Assembly (NCBI GenBank): GCA_003482405.1
Contig: DMZB01000045.1
Coordinates: forward strand, 1-5,457
Reading direction: 5' to 3'
Origin: Lactobacillus sp.
GTDB lineage: Bacteria > Bacillota > Bacilli > Lactobacillales > Lactobacillaceae
DNA length: 5,457 nt
Below, piece by piece: positions 1 to 5,457 of this stretch. The notes below the pieces were generated by a model. The model had not been told where the DNA came from, searched no databases, and was given only the letters and a program-made list of their open reading frames with translations. Position numbers and translations under genes: made by a program. Numbering within the stretch: position 1 is the stretch's first letter; the number at the start of each line of letters is the position of its first letter.

Positions 1-24
1 CAGGTAAATAGGAATAAAATGTTT

Positions 25-53
25 AAAACGCCGTTCTTATGCGGCGTTTTTTT
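25..53 (+). terminator. Intrinsic terminator of the gene upstream of ftsA
   Basis: A perfect 9-bp stem (AAAACGCCG at 25-33 pairing with CGGCGTTTT at 42-50) encloses an 8-base loop and runs into seven T's (47-53). The stem can gain a T-G wobble pair at 34/41. This is a textbook Rho-independent terminator on the + strand. Stop codons in two frames at 5-7 and 9-11 suggest that the upstream gene ends within the first eleven bases; by conserved gene order it would be divIB/ftsQ, but its coding sequence is outside the window. The terminator implies that ftsA and ftsZ depend at least partly on a promoter in the following spacer. Confidence 0.88.
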
Positions 54-144
54 AAATCCGGGTGCGAAAGCCGGGCTAAGTATGGTAAACTTTTAGTTAA
101 TTGGTGTCGGGGTGGAAACACGCTTAAACGCCATGTAACCACAA

Positions 145-162
145 TAAAATGAAACTTAAAAT
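145..162 (+). promoter_or_regulatory. Weak candidate -10 elements for ftsA in the 157-base spacer
   Basis: After the terminator ending at 53 there is no gene until 211, so a promoter is expected here. The best -10-like hexamers are two copies of TAAAAT (145-150 and 157-162), each matching TATAAT at 5 of 6 positions. Neither has a convincing -35 at 16-18 bases; the nearest to the first copy is CTTAAA at 123-128. TATGGT at 81-86 is another weak option. A perfect 10-bp palindrome (TTTCATGAAA, 172-181) lies between these boxes and the ribosome binding site. The existence of a promoter is inferred from the terminator and the exact location is uncertain. Confidence 0.25.
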
Positions 163-194
163 GGACACAAATTTCATGAAACAAAAAATGTAAT

Positions 195-200
195 GGGAGG
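195..200 (+). promoter_or_regulatory. Ribosome binding site that sets the ftsA start
   Basis: GGGAGG at 195-200 is a strong Shine-Dalgarno sequence 10 bases before the ATG at 211. It overlaps the in-frame upstream ATG at 193, which has no ribosome binding site of its own. The start at 211 gives a protein beginning [13 protein letters not shown], with the usual short N-terminus of FtsA before its first beta strand. The extra residues read from 193 (MGGSGR) look like translated leader. Confidence 0.8.
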
Positions 201-210
201 TTCCGGTAGG

Positions 211-1545
211 ATGGATAATGCGGAAATTTTCGTTGGGCTAGACATTGGAACCACCGCAATTAAAGTCATTGTTGCAGAAAACAATCATGGTGAGATGAAC
301 GTCATCGGCGCTGGTACACAACCCTCACACGGATTGAGCCGCGGCGTAATTGTGGATATTGATCAAGCGGCTGGTGCGATTCACGCAGCAATTGAGCAGG
401 CTGAACAAAAGGCGAATGTTCATATTGACTCCGTGATTTTAGGAATTCCGGCAAATCAACTGAAAATCGAGCCAACAAACGGCATGGTTGCGGTTTCTGA
501 AGGCAATCAGGCGCGTGAAATCACGGACCGTGATGTTCAAAATGTCACGAATGCGGCATTACTACAAAGTTTGCCACCTGAACGAGAAATCATTTCGATT
601 ACCGCTGACGAGTTTGTCGTGGATGGTTTTGACGACATTCAGGATCCACGCGGCATGATGGGTGTTCGTCTGGAAATGCACGGGACCATGTATACGGGTC
701 CTAAGACAATCGTGCATAACGCCAAAAAGGCTGTTGAACAAGCCGGGCTGCACGTTGCTGACATTACGGTGACACCAGTTGCACTTGGTCAGACGGTTTT
801 AAACGACGGTGAGCAGGATTTTGGCACTGTGATCATTGATCTGGGCGGCGGTCAAACGACTGCAGCGGTTATCCATGATCATAAGTTAAAGTACACCACC
901 GTTGATCAAGAAGGCGGCAATTATATTACAAAGGACATTTCTGTTGTTCTAAATACGTCAATTGCCGATGCTGAACAGATCAAACGCGATTACGGCTTTG
1001 CCAATGCTGACGATGCCAGTGAAAAGAACGAGTTTCCAGTCACTGTGGTTGGTCAAAACAAACCGGTGCAGGTGACTGAAAAGTATCTTGCAGAAATTAT
1101 CGAAGCGCGTTTGCAACAAATTTTTGAAACAATTCGTGCTTCCCTAGATGAGGTTTCAGCGCTGGAGCTTCCCGGTGGTGTTGTGTTAACGGGTGGTGTT
1201 GCTGCACTGCCAGGCATTGTTGAGTTAGCCGAGGATGTATTGGGTGCTAATGTTCGCATTTACGTACCTGAACAAATGGGACTGCGGCATCCGCAAAACG
1301 CAACGGCACTGTCGTTAATTACGTACAGTGGTCGACAAACAGAGACACGCCGTCTTGTGAAGGACGCTTTGATGGGTGAGTTTGTTGCTCAAACCGGTCA
1401 GCAACCAGTCGATGAATCGCGTGCACAGCGTCAACGCGTTGCTGAGGAGGCCAGTCAGGAAACAGCTGATAAGTCGAAGCCGGCTAAAGAAAAGAAATCG
1501 CGCACGAATCGTGTCGGTGACTTTATTCGCAACTTCTTTGATTAA
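211..1545 (+). CDS. ftsA: Cell division protein FtsA, actin-like membrane anchor of the Z-ring
   Basis: FtsA (444 aa) is an ATP-binding actin-family protein that binds the FtsZ C-terminal peptide, tethers FtsZ filaments to the membrane and recruits later divisome proteins. The actin-fold nucleotide motifs are present: phosphate-1 [10 protein letters not shown] at residues 9-18, phosphate-2 DLGGGQTT at 210-217 and the adenosine motif [10 protein letters not shown] beginning at 326. The FtsA-specific SHS2 (1C) subdomain falls roughly at residues 80-160. Residues about 390-430 form a polar, charged, probably disordered linker, and the protein ends in a short amphipathic helix ([11 protein letters not shown]), the expected membrane-targeting sequence. 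Length fits the family (about 420-440 aa). It is first in a two-gene unit with ftsZ, 20 bases downstream. Nothing is broken or missing. Confidence 0.97.
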   Translation: MDNAEIFVGLDIGTTAIKVIVAENNHGEMNVIGAGTQPSHGLSRGVIVDIDQAAGAIHAAIEQAEQKANVHIDSVILGIPANQLKIEPTNGMVAVSEGNQAREITDRDVQNVTNAALLQSLPPEREIISITADEFVVDGFDDIQDPRGMMGVRLEMHGTMYTGPKTIVHNAKKAVEQAGLHVADITVTPVALGQTVLNDGEQDFGTVIIDLGGGQTTAAVIHDHKLKYTTVDQEGGNYITKDISVVLNTSIADAEQIKRDYGFANADDASEKNEFPVTVVGQNKPVQVTEKYLAEIIEARLQQIFETIRASLDEVSALELPGGVVLTGGVAALPGIVELAEDVLGANVRIYVPEQMGLRHPQNATALSLITYSGRQTETRRLVKDALMGEFVAQTGQQPVDESRAQRQRVAEEASQETADKSKPAKEKKSRTNRVGDFIRNFFD

Positions 1546-1565
1546 GTATTTGGAGGAACCATAAC

Positions 1566-2858
1566 ATGGAAAACGCAATGGACCAGAGCCAGCCAATTGG
1601 CGCAAAAATTAAGGTCATCGGTGTCGGTGGTGGTGGTAGTAATGCCGTTAACCGAATGATCGACGAGGAAGTCGCGGGGGTTGACTTTATTGTCGCCAAC
1701 ACTGACTTACAGGCGTTAAATGCAAGTAACGCCGCAACAAAGATTCAACTTGGACCAAAACTGACTCGTGGGTTAGGTGCTGGTTCAAATCCTGAAGTTG
1801 GTCAAAAGGCCGCCGAAGAAAGCGAAGATGCGTTGGCCGAGGCTTTGGCAGGCGCTGACATGATCTTTGTTACGGCCGGCATGGGTGGTGGTACCGGTAA
1901 CGGTGCTGCACCTGTTGTTGCCAGAATTGCCAAGGAACAGGGTGCATTAACGGTTGGGGTCGTTACCCGTCCGTTTACGTTTGAAGGCCCTCGTCGTGGT
2001 CGTTTTGCGGCTGAAGGAATTGCCAATCTTAAAGACAACGTTGACACGCTGATTATTATTGCCAACAACCGTTTGTTGGAAATGGTCGATAAAAAGACGC
2101 CAATGATGGATGCCTTTAAAGAGGCTGACAATGTGTTACGTCAAGGTGTGCAGGGGATTTCAGACTTAATTACTTCACCTGGTTACGTGAACTTGGACTT
2201 TGCTGATGTGAAGACTGTCATGCAGGATCAAGGGACCGCATTAATGGGCATTGGTTCTGCCTCTGGTGAAAACCGGACAGCAGATGCGACTAAGGCAGCC
2301 ATTTCTTCACCACTGCTGGAAGTTGCCATTGATGGTGCCCAACAAGTGTTGCTTAACATTACGGGTGGCCCAGACTTGTCATTGTTTGAGGCACAAACAG
2401 CTTCTGACATTGTTGCTCAAGCGGCCACGACGGATGTCAACATTATCTTTGGGACGTCAATTGACGAAAACTTGGGTGATGAAGTGCGGGTGACAGTTAT
2501 TGCAACAGGAATTGACCACAAGAAGGCCGGTAACCGTGATCCTAAGGGTGCACGTCAAACGCCATTTGACGACACACCTAATAGTGCCACTAGTGCAACA
2601 CCAACGAGTGCAACGCCGGCTGGTAACAACGATCCATTCAGTAATTGGGATATTCGCCAACATCCAACAACGAACAATCGTCCGGTTAGCGAAGCAGCTA
2701 ATTCTGATGAGTTTGCTGGCGTTGAAAAGCCTGACTTTGATGTCTTTAATGCATCTGCGGCCAGCTCTGAAAGCAGTCAGGAAGATGACCAAGGAGACGC
2801 GGATGGTTTGGATTTACCGCCATTTTTACGTCGCCGTCGTAACCGCAATAAGGACTAA
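1566..2858 (+). CDS. ftsZ: Cell division protein FtsZ, tubulin-like GTPase
   Basis: FtsZ (430 aa) polymerises with GTP into the Z-ring at midcell. The start ATG has GGAGG (1552-1556) nine bases upstream. Visible parts are the glycine-rich nucleotide loop GVGGGGSNA (19-27), the tubulin signature GGGTGNG (107-113), and the T7 synergy loop NLDFADVK (209-216), whose acidic residues D211 and D214 complete the GTPase site of the neighbouring subunit. The globular part ends near residue 317. A linker of about 95 residues follows, longer than in Bacillus subtilis, containing three SAT repeats (340-350) and a DPFSNWDIR island (356-364). The C-terminal peptide [10 protein letters not shown] (416-425) is the FtsA/SepF-binding tail. 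Oddity: the signature has Asn112 where most FtsZ have Thr or Ser. This does not look inactivating and may be a lineage trait. Confidence 0.98.
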   Translation: MENAMDQSQPIGAKIKVIGVGGGGSNAVNRMIDEEVAGVDFIVANTDLQALNASNAATKIQLGPKLTRGLGAGSNPEVGQKAAEESEDALAEALAGADMIFVTAGMGGGTGNGAAPVVARIAKEQGALTVGVVTRPFTFEGPRRGRFAAEGIANLKDNVDTLIIIANNRLLEMVDKKTPMMDAFKEADNVLRQGVQGISDLITSPGYVNLDFADVKTVMQDQGTALMGIGSASGENRTADATKAAISSPLLEVAIDGAQQVLLNITGGPDLSLFEAQTASDIVAQAATTDVNIIFGTSIDENLGDEVRVTVIATGIDHKKAGNRDPKGARQTPFDDTPNSATSATPTSATPAGNNDPFSNWDIRQHPTTNNRPVSEAANSDEFAGVEKPDFDVFNASAASSESSQEDDQGDADGLDLPPFLRRRRNRNKD

Positions 2859-2934
2859 AGCCTGTTATTTAGGTAAAGTTCAAGTCAAAACACTTGCGGT
2901 TTGCTAAAAAAATCGTTAATTTAATGTTAACTTC

Positions 2935-2959
2935 AGGTCACTCATGCGTTGAGTGGCTT
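2935..2959 (+). terminator. Hairpin between ftsZ and sepF, partial terminator or attenuator
   Basis: GTCACTCA (2937-2944) pairs with TGAGTGGC (2950-2957) around the 5-base loop TGCGT, including one G-U pair, and can be extended by two weaker pairs to 2935/2959. It is followed by TTTATTG, a poor U-tract, so termination would be incomplete. The 121-base gap 2859-2979 holds no gene. A lone TTTAAT (2920-2925) resembles a -10 box but lacks a good -35. The hairpin ends about ten bases before the sepF ribosome binding site, so it may also stabilise the ftsZ 3' end or limit read-through into sepF. Confidence 0.5.
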
Positions 2960-2979
2960 TATTGTTAGAGGGGATGGCC

Positions 2980-3408
2980 ATGGCATTTAGTTTTAGCAAT
3001 TTCTTTGGTACTGATGAGTTGGACAATCAACGTGCACCACAACAAACGGCTGATAAAACCGTTAGTTCAACGTCAACGACAAATGGCAGACGACCAGCAA
3101 AGGTTGTCGATATGAGTGGCCGAAGCACTTCAACCAACCACATTGCGTTGTTTGAACCCCGCATTTACTCTGACGTCAAAGAAATTGCACAGCAGTTACT
3201 AGAAAATCAGGCAGTAATCATTAATTTTGATAAGATTGATGACCAGTCCAGCAAGCGAATCGTTGATTTCTTGACGGGTACTGTATTTGCCATTAGCGGC
3301 GAAATTAAGCGTGTCGGGGATACGATTTTCCTGTGCACACCGAATAATTTCGAAGTTTCCGGTGATCTCAGCTCACGTTTCGATCAGGATTCGGAAGCCT
3401 TTAAATAG
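2980..3408 (+). CDS. sepF: Cell division protein SepF, membrane anchor for FtsZ
   Basis: SepF (142 aa) bundles FtsZ filaments and ties them to the membrane, overlapping in role with FtsA. The N-terminus MAFSFSNFFG is a short hydrophobic/amphipathic membrane-binding segment. Residues about 11-52 are a polar, Ser/Thr/Gln-rich linker. The conserved SepF core covers about 54-131, with EPRIYSD (59-65), VIINFDKID (79-87), DFLTG (96-100, including the glycine near the dimer interface) and FLCTPNNFEV (117-126). I chose ATG 2980 because AGGGG (2969-2973) lies six bases upstream. ATG 2974 abuts that site, and GTG 2953 sits inside the terminator hairpin. Its position directly after ftsZ matches Firmicutes gene order. 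Length is typical. Confidence 0.95.
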   Translation: MAFSFSNFFGTDELDNQRAPQQTADKTVSSTSTTNGRRPAKVVDMSGRSTSTNHIALFEPRIYSDVKEIAQQLLENQAVIINFDKIDDQSSKRIVDFLTGTVFAISGEIKRVGDTIFLCTPNNFEVSGDLSSRFDQDSEAFK

Positions 3409-3446
3409 TCGCTTGCGGACGTTTGCCACGAATGGAGTAAACATTA

Positions 3447-3716
3447 GTGATTAGTTTGATATTTACAGTCCTCAACTGGGGCTTTGAGTTGTATACGTTC
3501 GCGATCATTATTTATGTGCTGCTATCTTGGTTTCCAGGAGCCTATGGCACAGCGTTCGGTCGTTTCTTAACCCGGATATGTGAACCTTATCTACGACTTT
3601 TTGACTTTATTCCGCCAATTTTTGGTCTCAGTTTTGCACCGGTAGTGGCCTTAATTGTGCTTGGATTGGTGCAGTACGGACTGTTTGGTGTATTATCGAC
3701 CTTAACCGGTTTGTAG
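3447..3716 (+). CDS. ylmG: YggT/YlmG family small membrane protein
   Basis: An 89-aa integral membrane protein of the YggT family, conserved next to sepF in Firmicutes and linked to envelope, septum or nucleoid organisation; the molecular role is not well defined. There are two hydrophobic segments, about residues 3-28 and 58-86. Between them is the family signature region with SWFPGA (27-32) and CEPYLRLFDFIPP (45-57). The start is GTG at 3447, supported by GGAG (3434-3437) nine bases upstream; no ATG fits. The segment usually written D-x-S-P-I-V-A in this family reads LSFAPVVA (61-68), so the usual Asp and Ser are replaced. The stop TAG overlaps the AGGAG that serves ylmH, which points to cotranscription and probable translational coupling. 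Confidence 0.92.
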   Translation: MISLIFTVLNWGFELYTFAIIIYVLLSWFPGAYGTAFGRFLTRICEPYLRLFDFIPPIFGLSFAPVVALIVLGLVQYGLFGVLSTLTGL

Positions 3717-3726
3717 GAGTAAGCAG

Positions 3727-4515
3727 ATGGACGTTCAGGAAAACATTAATCAACATTTCCGTCCCGAAGAGGCGCCCTTCATCACAGAGGCTGAAACGTG
3801 GATTGCAACTGCAGTGAGTCAATACCGACCGTATCTTAGCGGCTTTTTGAACCCACGGCAGATCTACATTTTGCAAACATTGGTGAATGGTCAGGATGGC
3901 GTACGCGTTCACTTTAACGGGGGTTATGCGTCAGCTGAACAACAACGAGCGCTGATCTTTCCTGATTATTATGTGCCGCAAACAAGCGACTTTGAGTTAC
4001 AATTATTTGAAATCGTTTATCCAACCAAGTTTGCCGAGTTACACCATTCCCAAATTTTGGGTACGTTAGCTAACTTGGGTATCGATCCGACGATTTTTGG
4101 TGATATTTTGTCAGATAATGGTATTTGGCAAGTGTTTGTTTCCGCAAACATGGCTGCATTTTTTAAAACGCAGGTCGACCGAATCGGCAAAATCAAAGTT
4201 CACTTGAGTGAGCGGGCGTTGAGCGACGTTGTGTTACCGCAGACGGACTGGGAAAAATCGACCGGTCTGGTTGCCTCACTGCGTTTGGATGCGGTGGTGG
4301 CGGAAGGCTTCAATCTGTCACGCAATCGCGTCAAGGGAATCATCGAAAACGGGGACGTGAGGCTGAACTGGATGACAAATCAACATTCAGATGCTGCCTT
4401 AGGTGCTGGCGACATGATCTCTGTTAGACACTTTGGTCGCGTCAGGTTAGACGCGGTAAATGGTAAAACTCGTAAAGATAAAATAAAAATCGACTTGTCA
4501 GTCGTGCGTAGTTAA
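3727..4515 (+). CDS. ylmH: YlmH, S4-domain RNA-binding protein of ribosome rescue
   Basis: A 262-aa protein of the YlmH family. The Bacillus subtilis homologue is reported to bind obstructed 50S subunits carrying peptidyl-tRNA and to act in ribosome-associated quality control; older work linked the gene to division through its location. The N-terminal region shows family landmarks FLNPRQ (40-45), NGGYASAE (64-71) and FPDYY just after. The middle contains LGTLANLGIDP and FGDIL. The S4 RNA-binding domain starts near residue 183 (LRLDAVVAEGFNLSRNRVK, then NGDVRLNW) and is followed by a basic tail rich in Lys. AGGAG (3715-3719) lies seven bases before ATG 3727 and overlaps the ylmG stop. Length and domain order match the family. 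The 3' end overlaps the proposed divIVA promoter. Confidence 0.94.
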   Translation: MDVQENINQHFRPEEAPFITEAETWIATAVSQYRPYLSGFLNPRQIYILQTLVNGQDGVRVHFNGGYASAEQQRALIFPDYYVPQTSDFELQLFEIVYPTKFAELHHSQILGTLANLGIDPTIFGDILSDNGIWQVFVSANMAAFFKTQVDRIGKIKVHLSERALSDVVLPQTDWEKSTGLVASLRLDAVVAEGFNLSRNRVKGIIENGDVRLNWMTNQHSDAALGAGDMISVRHFGRVRLDAVNGKTRKDKIKIDLSVVRS

Positions 4516-4523
4516 TTTATGCT
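4495..4523 (+). promoter_or_regulatory. Probable sigma-A promoter for divIVA
   Basis: TTGTCA (4495-4500, 5 of 6 to TTGACA) and TATGCT (4518-4523, 4 of 6 to TATAAT) are separated by exactly 17 bases. The -35 lies in the last codons of ylmH and the -10 just after its stop codon. Predicted transcription would begin near 4530, giving divIVA a leader of about 54 bases. This is the best promoter match I found in the window. It is a motif match only. Confidence 0.55.
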
Positions 4524-4536
4524 TAGGAGTGTATTG

Positions 4537-4566
4537 GAAACGTAAGTTAATTACGGATCTCGTTTC
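4537..4566 (+). promoter_or_regulatory. Overlapping inverted repeats in the divIVA leader
   Basis: Two short inverted repeats share bases: GAAACG (4537-4542) with CGTTTC (4561-4566), and CGTAA (4541-4545) with TTACG (4551-4555). They overlap at 4541-4542, so the full stems exclude one another, although a partly merged structure is possible. They lie just downstream of the predicted start of transcription and four bases before the GGAGG at 4571-4575 that serves divIVA. They could be an operator or an RNA structure affecting translation. No known family is recognised. Confidence 0.3.
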
Positions 4567-4583
4567 AGATGGAGGAAGTCACT

Positions 4584-5331
4584 ATGGCATTAAGCCCAAT
4601 GGATATTCATAACAAAGAGTTTACACGTAAGGGACGTAATGGTTACGCCGCTCAGGAAGTTGATGATTTCTTAGATGAGGTTATCGCAAGTTACCAGCAA
4701 GTGCTGAACCAGAACAAGGATCTACGACCAATTGGATAAAGCCAACCATAATTTGAGTCAGTATGATGAAATGAAGAATTCATTGAATCAATCGATTTTG
4801 GTTGCCCAAGAAGCCGCTGACAAGGTTAAGCAGGAAGCTAACACCCAAGCCAACAGTGTTTCTCGTGAAGCGCAACAACAGGCACAGGCAGTCGTTGCTG
4901 AAGCACAGGCCAAGGCTGGTCAAATCACGTCTGACGCGGCTAATAATGCAACACGCTTGAACAATGAAAGCAATGCATTACGCGACGAAACGAAGACATT
5001 CCAGTCACGTTTGGCCGCAATGTTGCAGTCACAGTTGGACTTGGTTCACTCTGATAAGTGGAACGAATTGTTACAGCCAACTGGATTGGAAAGCTATCCA
5101 GAATTACAGGAAGCTATTTCTAAGACACGTCCAGCGCACCTTGCTTCATCAACACCAGCTCCCGTTGGGCCAACATCACCGGCACCTACTAGTGACAACA
5201 CACCGGTAACAGCAGACCAGCCTCAAACGGTTGTGATCTTCCCAGAAAACAGTGGTGCTGGTAGCAATGCTAGTGAAGCGCAATCAGCAACACGTGTGGG
5301 TGAATCTTCTTCTAGTGATGAAACCAAATAA
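4584..5331 (+). pseudogene. divIVA: divIVA interrupted by a frameshift (DivIVA septum/pole protein)
   Basis: DivIVA is a coiled-coil protein that recognises strongly curved membrane at septa and poles and recruits partners there. GGAGG (4571-4575) sits eight bases before ATG 4584. The first frame gives the family N-terminus (MALSPMDIHNKEF, then GYAAQEVDDFLDEV) and stops at TAA 4737-4739 after 51 codons, the last three of which are out of family. The family sequence resumes from GAC 4726 in the next frame: DQLDKANHNL, then SLNQSILVAQEAADKVK, a long Ala/Gln-rich coiled coil, the QSQLDLVHSDKWNELL segment, and a polar Pro/Ser/Thr tail of about 80 residues to TAA 5329-5331. Rejoined as ...NKDL-R-DQLDK... 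the product would be about 249 aa. Counting residues between the DY-type position and the conserved LNQS segment gives 32, as in B. subtilis DivIVA recalled from memory, which favours loss of 2 bases rather than gain of 1. A true mutation, a sequence error and recoding cannot be told apart from this sequence. Confidence 0.9.
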
Positions 5332-5345
5332 ATCGTCATTTTAAA

Positions 5346-5457
5346 CTAAAAACAAAACTTGGATCATGTCCGAACAGCGAGCTGACACACGGTGAGAGTT
5401 CAGCCGGCAACATCGTTTAAGTTATCATTTTAGGTAATACTGTTCTGAACGTTACTT
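5346..5457 (+). promoter_or_regulatory. T-box leader, Ile specifier (5' part, continues beyond the window)
   Basis: This is the start of a T-box riboswitch, which senses uncharged tRNA and controls transcription or translation of an aminoacyl-tRNA synthetase gene. Stem I folds as CTAAAA (5346-5351) with TTTTAG (5428-5433); an internal loop ACAA/ATCA; AACTT (5356-5360) with AAGTT (5419-5423); a loop GGATC/CGTTT; ATGTCCG (5366-5372) with CGG and ACAT (5405-5407, 5410-5413); a distal bulge AACAGCGA; then GCTGA (5381-5385) with TCAGC (5400-5404). The bulge AGCGA and apical GGTGAGAG correspond to the conserved AGAGA and GGUG elements of the double T-loop. The specifier strand reads ATC then A (5424-5427), so tRNA-Ile is predicted. 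Anti-terminator, T-box sequence and gene lie outside; gene order predicts ileS. No clear promoter or divIVA terminator is seen between 5332 and 5345. Confidence 0.85.

Noticed and set aside
1..11. 3' end of an upstream coding gene (divIB/ftsQ)
   Set aside because: Stops occur in two frames (5-7, 9-11), but there are too few codons to identify a product.
193..210. Upstream in-frame ATG for ftsA
   Set aside because: It overlaps the GGGAGG ribosome binding site of the start at 211 and would add MGGSGR, which is unlike FtsA N-termini.
23..259. Minus-strand open frame of 78 codons over the ftsA upstream region
   Set aside because: It runs through the terminator and the ftsA start, has no recognisable domain and no convincing ribosome binding site.
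1315..1605. Minus-strand open frame across the ftsA-ftsZ junction, and similar opposite-strand frames inside ftsA, ftsZ and ylmH
   Set aside because: These are shadows of well-supported genes with no family resemblance.
2500..2907. Open frame of 135 codons in another + frame of the ftsZ linker region
   Set aside because: It lies almost wholly inside ftsZ, has odd composition, and its length follows from the biased linker codons.
4719..4731. Programmed +1 ribosomal frameshift in divIVA
   Set aside because: CTA CGA C has no stop codon next to the shift point, no known slippery context and poor re-pairing in the +1 frame. Spacing to homologues fits a 2-base deletion better. It is kept only as a remote possibility.
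5372..5445. GAACAG (5372-5377) pairing with CTGTTC (5440-5445) as the T-box base helix
   Set aside because: It would break the upper Stem I helices and leave the specifier without an opposite strand. The 5346-5433 fold explains all the conserved elements better.

Overview
The window is the distal part of a division and cell wall (dcw) cluster from a low-to-moderate GC Gram-positive bacterium. It is most likely a member of the Lactobacillaceae. The evidence is the gene order ftsA-ftsZ-sepF-ylmG(yggT)-ylmH-divIVA followed by an isoleucine T-box leader, strong GGAGG-type ribosome binding sites, and FtsZ and DivIVA sequences that resemble lactic acid bacterial homologues. Genus cannot be fixed from the sequence alone. 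All genes are on the + strand, and no mobile element, CRISPR array, tRNA or rRNA is visible.

Layout. Bases 1-210 hold a strong intrinsic terminator (25-53), presumably ending the upstream dcw operon, and a 157-base spacer before ftsA with only weak promoter candidates. ftsA (211-1545) and ftsZ (1566-2858) are 20 bases apart and surely cotranscribed. A 121-base gap with a hairpin (2935-2959) separates ftsZ from sepF (2980-3408). ylmG (3447-3716) and ylmH (3727-4515) follow tightly. A good sigma-A-type promoter (4495-4523) overlaps the 3' end of ylmH and would serve divIVA. divIVA (4584-5331) is interrupted: codons 1-48 and the rest of the protein are in different frames. The last 112 bases (5346-5457) fold into a T-box Stem I whose specifier loop shows AUC (Ile), so the next gene beyond the window is predicted to be ileS.

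How the genes work together. FtsA ties FtsZ polymers to the membrane through its C-terminal amphipathic helix. SepF is a second membrane anchor for FtsZ. YlmG is a small membrane protein linked to septum or nucleoid organisation. YlmH is an S4-domain RNA-binding protein of the 50S ribosome rescue pathway. DivIVA marks curved septal and polar membrane. IleS is the customary downstream neighbour.

The main anomaly is the divIVA frameshift, best explained by a 2-base deletion near 4724-4727 or by a sequence error. Other points for a second look are an Asn in the FtsZ tubulin signature, a conserved-looking WDIR island inside the long FtsZ linker, and the regulatory hairpins. I see no convincing new biological system here; this is largely an ordinary division cluster.
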